A program made the position numbers and the translations under genes. From positions 682,001 to 746,000 of the forward strand of contig CAWCZO010000011.1 of assembly GCA_963800065.1 (NCBI GenBank): 64,000 nucleotides of DNA, written 5' to 3'. This stretch comes from CAWJFJ01 sp963800065 (GTDB lineage: Bacteria > Actinomycetota > Acidimicrobiia > Acidimicrobiales > UBA8190). Under the pieces are notes generated by a model. That model searched no databases. It saw only the letters and a program-made list of their open reading frames with translations, and was not told the origin of the DNA. Positions 25,700-37,106 of the stretch are shown here, one piece after another (the first letter of the stretch is position 1; each line of letters starts with the position of its first letter).

Positions 25700-26464
25700 A
25701 TGGCAGACAGACTGGACGGCACCGTGGCGCTCGTCACCGGCGCCTCGAGCGGGATCGGGGCGGCGACCGCCGCCTCCCTGGTGGCGCAGGGCGCCGCGGT
25801 GGCGGTGGCGGCCCGACGCAGGGACCGGCTGGAGAGCCTGGCCGCCGGGCTCCGCCGGCAGGGCGGGACGGTCCTCGTCCTCGAGTCCGACGTCACCGAG
25901 GAGGGTCAGGCCACGGGCGCCGTCGAGGCGACGGTGGCCGAGCTCGGACGTCTCGACACGCTCGTCAACAACGCCGGTGTCATGCTGCTCGGTCCCGCCG
26001 TCGGAGCACCGCTGTCAGAGTGGCGACGGATGGTCGATCTGAACGTCCTGGGACTCCTCTACTGTGCCCACGCCGCCCTGCCCCACCTGTTGCGCGCCGC
26101 CGAGGACGGCCGGCGCCGGGTGGCCGACATGGTGAACATCAGCTCGGTGGCCGGCCGTGTGGCGCGCAACGGAAGCGGCGTCTACAACCTGACCAAGCAC
26201 GGCGTCGGCGCCTTCAGCGAGTCGCTCCGCCAGGAGGTCAGCGGGCGTCACGTGCGGGTCTCGCTGGTCGAACCGGGAGCCACCGAGACCGAGCTGGCCG
26301 GTCACAACCGCCCCGAGGTGCTCGAGACGATGCGGACCCGGTTCGCCGGAATGGAGCGGATGCAGGCGGAGGACATCGCCGACGCCGTCACCTGGATCGT
26401 CACCCGGCCGCGGCGCGTCGCCGTCAACGAGATCCTGGTCCGCCCGACCGAACAGGAGCAGTGA
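25700..26464 (+). CDS. Short-chain dehydrogenase/reductase (SDR)
   Basis: The 254-residue SDR has TGASSGIG near residue 13, NNAGVM, NISSVAG and YNLTKHG as Tyr-Lys site. The C terminus ends NEILVRPTEQ, which is typical of YdfG-like serine/3-hydroxyacid dehydrogenases. NADP is likely from the RR following the second strand (ARRRDR). The gene has its own predicted leaderless promoter. It is convergent with an unknown gene 11 bp away. Confidence 0.9.
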   Translation: MADRLDGTVALVTGASSGIGAATAASLVAQGAAVAVAARRRDRLESLAAGLRRQGGTVLVLESDVTEEGQATGAVEATVAELGRLDTLVNNAGVMLLGPAVGAPLSEWRRMVDLNVLGLLYCAHAALPHLLRAAEDGRRRVADMVNISSVAGRVARNGSGVYNLTKHGVGAFSESLRQEVSGRHVRVSLVEPGATETELAGHNRPEVLETMRTRFAGMERMQAEDIADAVTWIVTRPRRVAVNEILVRPTEQEQ

Positions 26465-26475
26465 CACGCAGTTCT

Positions 26476-27195
26476 TCACGTCGCTTCGTCGAACCAGTCC
26501 CACCGCCACGGCGTGATCGTCTCCAAGGGGCCGGCGTGGACGACACCGGTGACGTCCGGTCGCCATCTCCCGACCACCTGGCCCAGTGAGGGCGAGACGG
26601 CGAGGGGACTCTCGTCGAGGAAGCAGACGGTGACCCGGTGGCGTCCGGGGCGCCAGACCATCCGGTGTTCCTCGTCGGAGACGAAGGTCCAGACCCCGGC
26701 CACCCCGGCCACCTCGAGGAGGGCGTCGACGTTGGTGCCGTCGTCGGACGGGTGGGTGTCGTCCAAGGCCTCGACCACGATGTAGGCACCCCGGTTGGGC
26801 CGATAGGGGACGGCCGCCGCCGAGATCAGCACACGCGGCGCGGCGTCGATGGTGGCGACGTCGAACGGCCCGGAGAGCAGGGCCCGCCGGTGCTCGTGGA
26901 ACCGCCCGAGCTGGCGCAGCTGACCTCCGAGGGCCCGGAACTCCTCCAACGTCGTCTGGACCGGTTCGGTCATCAGATAGAGGGTGACGTAGTGGACGGG
27001 CGCCAGAAGGGTCCCGTCGACGGCGCGGGCGGCACGACAGGCGGGGGTGGACACCCAGCGCTGGCCGAACGCCATCCCCGCCAGGGGGTACTGCTCGGGC
27101 ATGTGGTCGAGCTGGTGCCACTCGTTGTAGGCGTGGTGCTCCGACGGATCGGTGATCTCGGTGAACGAGAAGAAGCCCACCTTCACCTTGTTCAC
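26476..27195 (-). CDS. Conserved hypothetical protein, dimeric alpha/beta-barrel-like
   Basis: The 239-residue protein has no family I can name. Its N-terminal part, FFSFTEITDPSEHHAYNEWHQLDHMPEQYPL, resembles an EthD/antibiotic-monooxygenase-like ferredoxin barrel, and a second similar half appears near residue 140 (RGAYIVVEALDDT). It may be a small-molecule-binding or heme-free oxygenase-like protein. Start GTG 27195. Context is catabolic. Confidence 0.65.
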   Translation of the reverse strand: MNKVKVGFFSFTEITDPSEHHAYNEWHQLDHMPEQYPLAGMAFGQRWVSTPACRAARAVDGTLLAPVHYVTLYLMTEPVQTTLEEFRALGGQLRQLGRFHEHRRALLSGPFDVATIDAAPRVLISAAAVPYRPNRGAYIVVEALDDTHPSDDGTNVDALLEVAGVAGVWTFVSDEEHRMVWRPGRHRVTVCFLDESPLAVSPSLGQVVGRWRPDVTGVVHAGPLETITPWRWDWFDEAT

Positions 27196-27228
27196 GATGT
27201 GTCGCGGTTCCCCGTGGGACGGCTGCCG

Positions 27229-28320
27229 TCAGGGGCCGAGGACGACGACCGAGCGGAGGACCTCGCCGCGTTCCATGCGGTGGAAGGCCTCTTCGACACC
27301 GTCGAGCGGGATCGTCTCGGAGACGAAGCGGTCGAGGTCGAGCCGACCCTGGAGGTAGAGGTCGACCAGCACGGGGAAGTCACGCGACGGGAGGCAGTCC
27401 CCGTACCAGCTGGGTTTGAGGCTGCCACCGCGGCCGAAGAATTCGATCATGGGCATGTCGATGCGCATCTCCGGCGTGGGCACCCCCACCTGGACGAGCG
27501 TCCCGGCCAGGTCCCGGGCGTCGAAGGCCTGTTGCATGACCTTGGCGTTTCCGACCGCCTCGATGCAGACGTCGGCCCCGAATCCGTCCGTCAGCCGGCG
27601 GACGGCCTCGACGGGATCCCCGGCCGAGGCGTCGACCACGTCGGTGGCACCGAACTGGGTGGCCAGGTCGAGCTTGCGGGGATCGAGATCCACGGCGATG
27701 ACCTTGGCGGCGCCCGCCAGGCGGGCCCCGGCCACCGCCGCGCAGCCCACCCCGCCGCAGCCGAAGACGGCCACCGTGTCGCCGTTGGTGACCCCGCCGG
27801 TGAACATCGCCGCGCCGAGGCCGGCCATGACACCGCAACCGAGGAGGCCCACCGCCTCGGGGCGGGCGCGACCGTCGACCTTGGTGCATTGGCCGGCGGC
27901 CACCAGCGTCTTCTCGGCGAAGGCGCCGATGCCGAGGGCGGGCGACAGCGCCGTGCCGTCGGCCAGCGTCATGGGCTGGGTGGCGTTGTGGGTGGCGAAG
28001 CAGTACCAGGGCCGGCCCCGGCGACACGCCCGGCACTCCCCGCAGACGGCCCGCCAGTTGAGGACCACGAAGTCGCCGGGGGCCGGTGAGGTCACACCCG
28101 GTCCGACGGCCTCCACGACGCCGGCCGCTTCGTGGCCGAGGAGGAAGGGGAAGTCGTCGTTGATCCCGCCTTGGCGGTAATGGAGATCCGTGTGACAGAC
28201 ACCGCAGGCCCGCACGCTCACCAGGGCTTCGCCGGGCCCGGGGTCGGGGACGAGGACGGTCTCGAGGGTCACGGGCGCACCCTTGCCTCTGGCGACGACG
28301 CCTCGTACCTCGTGTGCCAC
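27229..28320 (-). CDS. mscR: S-(hydroxymethyl)mycothiol dehydrogenase
   Basis: The 363-residue zinc MDR oxidises the formaldehyde-mycothiol adduct in detoxification. CGVCHTDLHYRQGGINDDFPF, GHEAAGVVEAVG, the four-Cys structural zinc loop CGECRACRRGRPWYC and GLLGCGVMAGLGAAMFTGGV all match characterised mycobacterial and corynebacterial MscR. The NAD motif is GCGGVGCAAV. GTG 28320 leaves the expected short N terminus (AHEVRGVVARGKGAPV). The mycothiol-system gene supports actinobacterial origin. Confidence 0.92.
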   Translation of the reverse strand: MAHEVRGVVARGKGAPVTLETVLVPDPGPGEALVSVRACGVCHTDLHYRQGGINDDFPFLLGHEAAGVVEAVGPGVTSPAPGDFVVLNWRAVCGECRACRRGRPWYCFATHNATQPMTLADGTALSPALGIGAFAEKTLVAAGQCTKVDGRARPEAVGLLGCGVMAGLGAAMFTGGVTNGDTVAVFGCGGVGCAAVAGARLAGAAKVIAVDLDPRKLDLATQFGATDVVDASAGDPVEAVRRLTDGFGADVCIEAVGNAKVMQQAFDARDLAGTLVQVGVPTPEMRIDMPMIEFFGRGGSLKPSWYGDCLPSRDFPVLVDLYLQGRLDLDRFVSETIPLDGVEEAFHRMERGEVLRSVVVLGP

Positions 28321-28442
28321 CGCCGGCGCCTCCCGGGTCGATCGTCGGAGTCTGCTGCCGGGCAACCTACAGGGCGTCGGCCATCCGATCGACCCCCGGG
28401 GCAGACTGATCCGATGGTCCGGTTCCTCCGTTGTCGCCCGCG

Positions 28443-29879
28443 GTGACCGGACCGACCCGTCGGTGGCCGGGGGCCGGCGTTCTCGCCCTGGCCGTCCTCA
28501 CCGCCGCCTGCGGGGCCACGCCACGCTCGTCCACACCGACGTCGCCGACGACCACGACGACCTCACCTTCCTCCTCGGCCCCCACGACGGCGGCGGCGAC
28601 GGCGGCGTCATGGACGACCTACGGCGGGAACTTCGACCGCACGTCACTCGACGCCTCGTCTCCGGCCGTGACCACGGCACCGACCGCGGCGTGGACCTCG
28701 CCGGCGCTCGACGGGGCCGTCTACGGCGAGCCCCTCGTCTACGACGACCAGGTGCTCGTGGCCACCGAGAACGACACCGTCTACGACCTCTCGGCCGCCA
28801 CCGGGACGGTGCGGTGGTCGGACCATCTGGCCACCCCGGCGGCGGCGGGGGCACTGCCGTGCGGGGACATCGCACCCACCGTCGGGATCACCTCCACCAT
28901 GGTCGTCGATCCCGCCACCGACACCCTCTACGCCTCGGCCGAGACCGGGACCGGCGGTGCCGTCGGCCACGAGGTGTTCGCCATCAGCCTCTCGACGCAC
29001 CAGGTGGCGTGGAGCCGCGACGTCGACCAACCGGGATGGACGGCGGCGGCCCAGCTCCAGCGCATCGCCCTGGGCCTGTCCGACGGCCACGTCCTGGTGG
29101 GCTTCGGGGGCAACGCCGGCGACTGCGGCCAGTACCACGGCTGGGTGGTCGGGGTGCCGGAGACGGGGACCGGTCCGCTCCTCGTCTACCAGGTCCCCAC
29201 CGCCCGGGAGGGCGCCGTCTGGGCCCCGGCCGGGGTCACCGTGGACGCGTCGGGCGACATCTTCGTGGCCACCGGGAACGGGAGCGCCACCGCCGGGCAG
29301 CCCTTCGACCACGGGGACGCCGTGATCGAGCTCTCCCCCACCCTCACAGAGCTGTCCTACTTCGCCCCCACGAACTGGGCCCAGGACAACGCCGACGACG
29401 GGGACCTGGGTTCGACGTCTCCCGTCCTGCTCGGCAACGGCCTCGTCTTCGAGGTGGGGAAGGAGACGACGGCCTACCTCCTCGACGCCGCCTCCCTCGG
29501 AGGGATCGGGGGCCAGCTGGCGTCCCTCGACGTCTGCAAGTCGCTGGGCGGCAACGCCTACCAGGCGCCCGACGTCTACGTCGCCTGCCCCGACGCCGGT
29601 GCCATCGCCCAGGTCCGGATCGGTCCCGGGAACGCCATGGAGCGGGGATGGACATGGTCGTCGCCCACCGGTGGGGCGAGCTCGCCCACCATCGCCGGGG
29701 GTGTGGTGTGGTGCATCGATCTGAAGGCGTCGGTGCTGTACGGCATCGACGAGGCGACGGGCGCCACCCGCTTCTCGATCCCCCTCCGCGTCGGCACTCC
29801 GGAGCACTTCGCCGCGCCTAGCGTGGCCGGGGGCATGATCGTGGCGGCCGGCTCCTCGGCCGTCGAAGCGTTCCGCTGA
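28443..29879 (+). CDS. Secreted lipoprotein with PQQ-type beta-propeller repeats
   Basis: The 478-residue protein has a lipoprotein signal with lipobox LTAAC near residue 21-25, then a Thr/Ser-rich linker to about residue 50. The remainder contains repeated strands such as LVYDDQVLVATENDTVYDLSAATGTVRW, as in PQQ-like or outer-membrane-assembly propellers. No quinone-binding motif is certain. GTG start at 28443; TTG 28431 possible. It may be a structural or binding protein on the outer face of the membrane. Confidence 0.8.
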   Translation: MTGPTRRWPGAGVLALAVLTAACGATPRSSTPTSPTTTTTSPSSSAPTTAAATAASWTTYGGNFDRTSLDASSPAVTTAPTAAWTSPALDGAVYGEPLVYDDQVLVATENDTVYDLSAATGTVRWSDHLATPAAAGALPCGDIAPTVGITSTMVVDPATDTLYASAETGTGGAVGHEVFAISLSTHQVAWSRDVDQPGWTAAAQLQRIALGLSDGHVLVGFGGNAGDCGQYHGWVVGVPETGTGPLLVYQVPTAREGAVWAPAGVTVDASGDIFVATGNGSATAGQPFDHGDAVIELSPTLTELSYFAPTNWAQDNADDGDLGSTSPVLLGNGLVFEVGKETTAYLLDAASLGGIGGQLASLDVCKSLGGNAYQAPDVYVACPDAGAIAQVRIGPGNAMERGWTWSSPTGGASSPTIAGGVVWCIDLKASVLYGIDEATGATRFSIPLRVGTPEHFAAPSVAGGMIVAAGSSAVEAFR

Positions 29880-29914
29880 GAGACTTCCCCTCCACCGGTC
29901 GAGCATCGGGAGCC

Positions 29915-31087
29915 ATGCACGAATACAAGATCCTCGTCCCCCCGCCCCGGCGCCGTCGAACGGCTTGGGCCACCTGGATCGTCATCGTCGTCATCGTCGC
30001 CGCCGGTGCCACCGGTGCCTACGTGGCCGTCCGGCACCGAGACGACGGTCATACGGGAGGCCGGGGCCGGCGCTCGGGTGACGTCGCCGTGGCCAAGGCG
30101 CTCGCCGTGGTGTCCACCACGCCGGCCTCCGGCGCCACCGACGTGCCGTCGACCCAGGAGGTGGCCGTCCACCTCTCGCTCCCGGTGTCCGGCGCCGCCG
30201 GCATGCCGATGTTCAGTCCGCCGGTGAGCGGGTCGTGGACCCAGACCGGACCGAAGACCCTGGCGTTCAAGGCGACGGCACCGTTCATACCGACGAGCAC
30301 CGAGACCCTCGTCGTCCCCGCCGGCGCCTCCGGTCCCCACGGCACGGGCGGCCAGGTCCTCCGGGCGCCTGTCACCATCACCTTCGCCGTGGCCCAGGCC
30401 AGTACGGAACGGCTCCAGCAACTTCTGGCGCAGCTGAACTACCTTCCCCTCTCCTTCACGCCGGCCGGGCCGCTCGAGTCGCCCACGGCCGCCGTCACCG
30501 CTCAGGCCGGCAATTTCGCGTGGCGCTGGCCGGGGACACCGTCGACGCTCACGGCGCTGTGGTCCGAAGGCTACGAGAACGTGATCACCAAAGGCGCCGT
30601 GATGAGCTTCGAGAACCAGAACGGTTTGACGGTCGACGGATTGGCCGGCACCCACGTCTGGTCGGCGCTGCTCTCCGATCTCGCCACCGGAAAGGTCGAC
30701 GCCGATTCGTATACGTACGTCCTGGTCTCCAAGCAGCTCCCCGAGACACTGACCCTGTACGAGAACGGAAACCCGGTCCTGCAGAACATACGGGTCAACA
30801 CGGGGGCGCCGGGGGCGGACACCACGGATGGGACCTATCCCGTCTTCGAACACGTGGTCAGCTCGCGGATGCAGGGGACCAATCCGGACGGGAGCACCTA
30901 TGACGACCCGGCCGTCCCCTGGGCCAGCTTCTTCAACGGCGGGGATGCGCTGCACGGCTTCGTGCGCGCCACCTACGGGTCGCCCCAGAGCAACGGCTGT
31001 GTCGAGATGCCGATCGCCACCGCCGCCCGGGTCTGGCCCCTGTCACCGATCGGAACGCTGGTGACGGTGGTGGGGCCGGCCTCCTAG
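29915..31087 (+). CDS. L,D-transpeptidase (YkuD) with Ig-like domain
   Basis: The 390-residue protein has an N-terminal membrane segment (WATWIVIVVIVAAGATGAYVAV), a Big_5-like Ig domain (STTPASGATDVPSTQEVAVHL) and a C-terminal YkuD domain. The catalytic motif is HGFVRATY ending SNGCVEMP, so Cys and His are present. It forms 3-3 cross-links in peptidoglycan or attaches proteins. The stop codon shares CTAG with the convergent kinase gene. Confidence 0.9.
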   Translation: MHEYKILVPPPRRRRTAWATWIVIVVIVAAGATGAYVAVRHRDDGHTGGRGRRSGDVAVAKALAVVSTTPASGATDVPSTQEVAVHLSLPVSGAAGMPMFSPPVSGSWTQTGPKTLAFKATAPFIPTSTETLVVPAGASGPHGTGGQVLRAPVTITFAVAQASTERLQQLLAQLNYLPLSFTPAGPLESPTAAVTAQAGNFAWRWPGTPSTLTALWSEGYENVITKGAVMSFENQNGLTVDGLAGTHVWSALLSDLATGKVDADSYTYVLVSKQLPETLTLYENGNPVLQNIRVNTGAPGADTTDGTYPVFEHVVSSRMQGTNPDGSTYDDPAVPWASFFNGGDALHGFVRATYGSPQSNGCVEMPIATAARVWPLSPIGTLVTVVGPAS

Positions 31088-31962
31088 GCCGGCCCCAGGC
31101 GGCGGGCCACGTCGGCCAGCGCCGGCCGGTGTGACTCGAGGACGCAGCGGGCGAAGAGCCACGACAGGAGCCGGTCGGGATCGAGACCGAGGATCCCGGC
31201 CATCCGGTGGACGAGGGCGACCGGGTCGGCCCGGAGCCGTTCCTCGCAGTTCAAGAGGTGTTGGACCGCGTCGTAGGTGGGATCCCCCACGTAGGGCTTG
31301 GGGTCGATGGCCAGCCACGGCTCGCGCTCGGCCGCCAGGACGTTCCCGGCGTGGAGGTCCGTGCACAACAGGACGTTGCCCTCGGCGGTGAGCGGGAGGG
31401 TCCGCAACAGAGCCATCGCCTCCCGGACCAGGCCGCCGTCGAGTGGCGCTCGGGACGCGGCGTCCCGAACCTCGAAGGCGTCGGCCCACATCTGGCACAT
31501 CTCCCGGAGCGGTCGGAAGGGGTGGCCCGGCGGAGGCTCGAGCCAGAGCCTCCGGAGAAGCGCACCGATGACGGTGTCCTGCTCCTCCTCGGGCCGCGAC
31601 GAGAGCGCCGTCCCCGGGACGCACCTCTCGAGGAGGAGGGCGACGGTGTCGTCGAACTCCTCGCTGGCATGCAACCGGACGGCCCCGCCGCCGTCCCACG
31701 CCCGGAGGCCGGCGGCCTCGTGGGCCGCCTCGGTGTGGCGCCAGGCCAGTTTGAGGACGAGGTCGGGACCGCCCCCGACGACGGCGGGGGCCACCCATGC
31801 CGTCCGACCGCCGGGCTGGAAGGGCTGGCCCGGTGTGAGCGACCACTCCCGTTCCAGCCGACCGACCAATCCCGGCAGGGTCGTCATCCAGACCCGGCGG
31901 CGGTCGTCGTCGTCCTCCGCCGCCGCATCGACGAGGGCGCGGGGCAGGGGGAGTGCCTTCAC
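31084..31962 (-). CDS. Aminoglycoside/hydroxyurea antibiotic kinase-like phosphotransferase
   Basis: The 292-residue protein matches the APH(6)/hydroxyurea phosphotransferase family. LCTDLHAGNVLAAE holds the catalytic Asp and metal-binding Asn, followed by AIDPKPYVGDPTYD. The real function could be modification of a native compound rather than resistance. GTG 31962 is chosen because the domain begins just after it. Its 3' end overlaps the L,D-transpeptidase stop. Confidence 0.82.
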   Translation of the reverse strand: MKALPLPRALVDAAAEDDDDRRRVWMTTLPGLVGRLEREWSLTPGQPFQPGGRTAWVAPAVVGGGPDLVLKLAWRHTEAAHEAAGLRAWDGGGAVRLHASEEFDDTVALLLERCVPGTALSSRPEEEQDTVIGALLRRLWLEPPPGHPFRPLREMCQMWADAFEVRDAASRAPLDGGLVREAMALLRTLPLTAEGNVLLCTDLHAGNVLAAEREPWLAIDPKPYVGDPTYDAVQHLLNCEERLRADPVALVHRMAGILGLDPDRLLSWLFARCVLESHRPALADVARRLGPA

Positions 31963-32002
31963 GACCGGTGATCGTGGCGGACGGTGGCCGGCTCCGGACC
32001 GG

Positions 32003-32419
32003 CTACGCCGTCGGCACCCCGGCGTACGCCAGGGCCTCACTGCGGTCGTCGAAGCCGACGATCTCGACGACGCGGCCGTGGCGGACGGTGAGGACCTGCC
32101 AGCGCAGAGCGGAGCCGCCGCGCTCCTCCGCCGCCGGCGTCCCCTTCACGATCAGACTGACGAGGAGTCGATCGCCGAGAACACTCACCTCGGAGACCTG
32201 AGCACGGCCCCCCGCTTCCCGTCCCCGCTCGTACCAGGCCAGGACCTGGTCACGGTTGGAACAGGAGGGCCGGGACGCGCCCGGCGCCCCCCACGAGACG
32301 TCGGGGTCGAGCAGATCACGGAACAGAGCGGGGTCCCCCGCGGCCAGCGCCACCCGGGCCCGGCGGGCCAGATCCTCCATGGCCGCCGTGTCTTCGGGCA
32401 TCGGATGTCCTCCCGGCAT
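32003..32419 (-). CDS. SnoaL-like/NTF2-fold protein
   Basis: The 138-residue protein has a cone-shaped NTF2-like fold (MEDLARRARVALAAGDPALFRDLLDPDVSW ... VVEIVGFDDRSEALAYAG). The function is unknown; such proteins bind small hydrophobic ligands or act as isomerases. It starts on the stop codon of the upstream aldo/keto reductase (TGATG); an internal ATG at 32401 is the alternative. Confidence 0.75.
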   Translation of the reverse strand: MPGGHPMPEDTAAMEDLARRARVALAAGDPALFRDLLDPDVSWGAPGASRPSCSNRDQVLAWYERGREAGGRAQVSEVSVLGDRLLVSLIVKGTPAAEERGGSALRWQVLTVRHGRVVEIVGFDDRSEALAYAGVPTA

Positions 32420-33402
32420 CAGACGTTCACCCGGGCCATGTGCTCGGCCGGGTAGCGGTCGCCCGCCGCCACCCCCTTGGGGGCCACCTGGTCGATGGAG
32501 GCGAGGTCGTCGGCGCTCAGTTCGACGTCGAGGGCGGCCAGGTTCTCCTCCAGGAAGGTCCGCCTCTTCGTCCCCGGGATGGGGACGATGTCGTCGCCCT
32601 GGGCCAGGACCCAGGCCAGGGCCAACTGCGACGGGCTGACGCCCTTGGCGGCGGCCAGCTCCCTCACCCGGTCCACCACGGCGAGGTTGCTGCCGAAGTT
32701 CTCACCCTGGAACCGCGGCGAGAAGCGACGGAAGTCCGTCTCGCCGAACTGGTCGGGGCTGGTGATCGTCCCCGAGAGAAAACCCCGCCCGAGGGGGCTG
32801 TAGGGAACGAAGCCGATCCCGAGCCGGCGCACGGTGGGAAGGATCTCGTCCTCCGGCTCCCGGGTGAACAAGGAGTACTCGGACTGCAGCGCCGTCACCG
32901 GGTGGACGGCATGGGCGCGGCGGACGGTCGCGGGCGCCGCCTCGGAGATGCCGAGGTGGCGGACCTTGCCGGCGGCGACGAGCTCGCTCATCGCCCCCCA
33001 GGTCTCCTCGACGGCCACGGTGGTGTCGACGCGGTGCTGGTAGTAGAGGTCGATGACGTCCACCCCGAGGCGGAGAAGCGAGGCGTCGCAGGCCGTCCGG
33101 ACGTAGTCGGGACGGCCGTTCACACCGACGAAGGTCCCGTCGGCGCGGCGTTCGTTGCCGAACTTGGTGGCCAGGACCACCTCGGCGCGGCGCGAGGCGA
33201 TGGCCTTGCCGACCAGTTCCTCGTTCACGAAGGGCCCGTACATGTCGGCGGTGTCGAGGAAGGTGACGCCGAGGTCGAGGGCCCGGTGGATGGTGGCGAT
33301 CGACTCCGTGTCGTCGGCCGGTCCGTAGGACTGGCTCATCCCCATGCATCCGAGTCCTTCGGCCGAGACGACCAGTCCCTGGCCCAGTGTGCGCGTCTTC
33401 AT
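32419..33402 (-). CDS. Aldo/keto reductase family oxidoreductase
   Basis: The 327-residue AKR resembles the YajO/Tas group. TFLDTADMYGPFVNEELVG holds Asp and Tyr, LATKFG the Lys, and YYQHRVD the His. The cofactor segment IPIPGTKRRTFLEEN suggests NADPH. It lies in a three-gene set with overlapping ends (DinB-like, AKR, SnoaL-like), all on the minus strand. Confidence 0.9.
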   Translation of the reverse strand: MKTRTLGQGLVVSAEGLGCMGMSQSYGPADDTESIATIHRALDLGVTFLDTADMYGPFVNEELVGKAIASRRAEVVLATKFGNERRADGTFVGVNGRPDYVRTACDASLLRLGVDVIDLYYQHRVDTTVAVEETWGAMSELVAAGKVRHLGISEAAPATVRRAHAVHPVTALQSEYSLFTREPEDEILPTVRRLGIGFVPYSPLGRGFLSGTITSPDQFGETDFRRFSPRFQGENFGSNLAVVDRVRELAAAKGVSPSQLALAWVLAQGDDIVPIPGTKRRTFLEENLAALDVELSADDLASIDQVAPKGVAAGDRYPAEHMARVNV

Positions 33403-33941
33403 CTCCGTGATCCCTTCTCGCGGTGACTGTTCTCGGTGTGACCGTCCAGGAGTGATCCGATGTCCTGGCGGTGATGGACGGCCTCGTGCACGGTGTGCCG
33501 TCCGATCCAGTCCACCGTCCGGACCTCCGTGGTGGGCCAGTGGTAGACGCCGGTGCGGCGCCAGCCGGCGTCGTCCAATCCCTCGAGGGTGATGGCCAGG
33601 GCGTCGGCGGCGGCGGTGATCTGCCCGGCCACCACCGCGGGGTCCTGGGCGTTGTAGCGCTCCTCCAGGACCCGCTCCTCACGCCGCATGGAGGCGAACT
33701 CCGGCTCGTCCTGCGAACAGGCCAGGAGGACCCGGTCCCTCTGGACGACGAGAACGTCGCGGACGTGGCAGCCGTACTCGAGGGCCGACCAGACTTCGGC
33801 CCGGGGCCGGCCCCGCAGTCGCTCCTCGTCCGTTCCCACCAGGACGTCGGCGTAGCGGACGGCCTCGGACCGCAACCGCGGTGCGATCTCCGGAGACCGG
33901 AGGGCGGCGTACGAGTACCCGCACCCGGTGCACGTCTCCAT
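33399..33941 (-). CDS. DinB/MDMPI-fold protein with N-terminal CxxC
   Basis: The 180-residue protein has a DinB-like metal-binding bundle: EYGCHVRDVLVVQ and GRHTVHEAVHHRQDI carry three histidines. The first residues, METCTGCGYSY, form a CxxC knuckle. Function is unknown; a mycothiol- or metal-dependent transferase is possible. A TAAGGT box lies 6 nt before the ATG (leaderless). The stop overlaps the AKR start (ATGA). Confidence 0.8.
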   Translation of the reverse strand: METCTGCGYSYAALRSPEIAPRLRSEAVRYADVLVGTDEERLRGRPRAEVWSALEYGCHVRDVLVVQRDRVLLACSQDEPEFASMRREERVLEERYNAQDPAVVAGQITAAADALAITLEGLDDAGWRRTGVYHWPTTEVRTVDWIGRHTVHEAVHHRQDIGSLLDGHTENSHREKGSRR

Positions 33942-33947
33942 GCCCCG

Positions 33948-33953
33948 ACCTTA
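33948..33953 (-). promoter_or_regulatory. Predicted -10 box of the DinB-AKR-SnoaL operon
   Basis: TAAGGT on the minus strand, six bases before the ATG at 33941. Confidence 0.45.
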
Positions 33954-34000
33954 CCGACAGGGCCCGTCCGCCCGGCCCCGGGCTGCGGCAGAATGGCCCC

Positions 34001-36693
<2,693 letters not shown>

Positions 36694-36697
<4 letters not shown>

Positions 36698-37047
36698 CCG
36701 GCCGGGCCCTCCACGATCACCACCGGCTCCTCGGTGAGGACGAAGGCCAGCCGGTCGACGTCGAGGAACTTGGGGAGGTCGGCCCAGACGTCGGCGAAGT
36801 CCTTCTCGGCGATGTGCGCCTTGTACTCGTCCATGGAGGCGAAGAGCTGGACCGTGACCCCGTCGTAGCCGCCGTCGTCGCTCTCGCCGTAGTCGTCGAG
36901 GGGACGGTGGTGCTGCTCGTAGCGCACGACGTGGCTCCCGCTCCGGGTCGACGCCACCAGGGGACCGTGGTGGTGGCGCCAGTAGGAGTGGAAGTCCTCG
37001 GGTGACATCCCGTCCTTGCGCCGGACGAGGCAGGTGAGCGTGATCAT
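36694..37047 (-). CDS. EthD-domain protein
   Basis: The 117-residue ferredoxin-like protein starts MITLTCLVRRKDGMSPEDFHSYWRHHHGPL, which is the EthD signature. EthD proteins help cytochrome P450s in ether degradation, but many family members have other roles. GGAGG lies before the ATG. It is not obviously in an operon. It is convergent with acnA. Confidence 0.82.
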
Positions 37048-37106
37048 CGGGTTCCTCCGTCCTCGGGCACGGCCGTGGACCGCGAGGTTGCCACGAACGG
37101 CCGGCG

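Noticed and set aside
31084..31962. Acquired antibiotic-resistance gene
   Set aside because: Base composition matches its neighbours and no mobile element is near. Family members in soil actinobacteria are usually chromosomal with unknown natural substrate.
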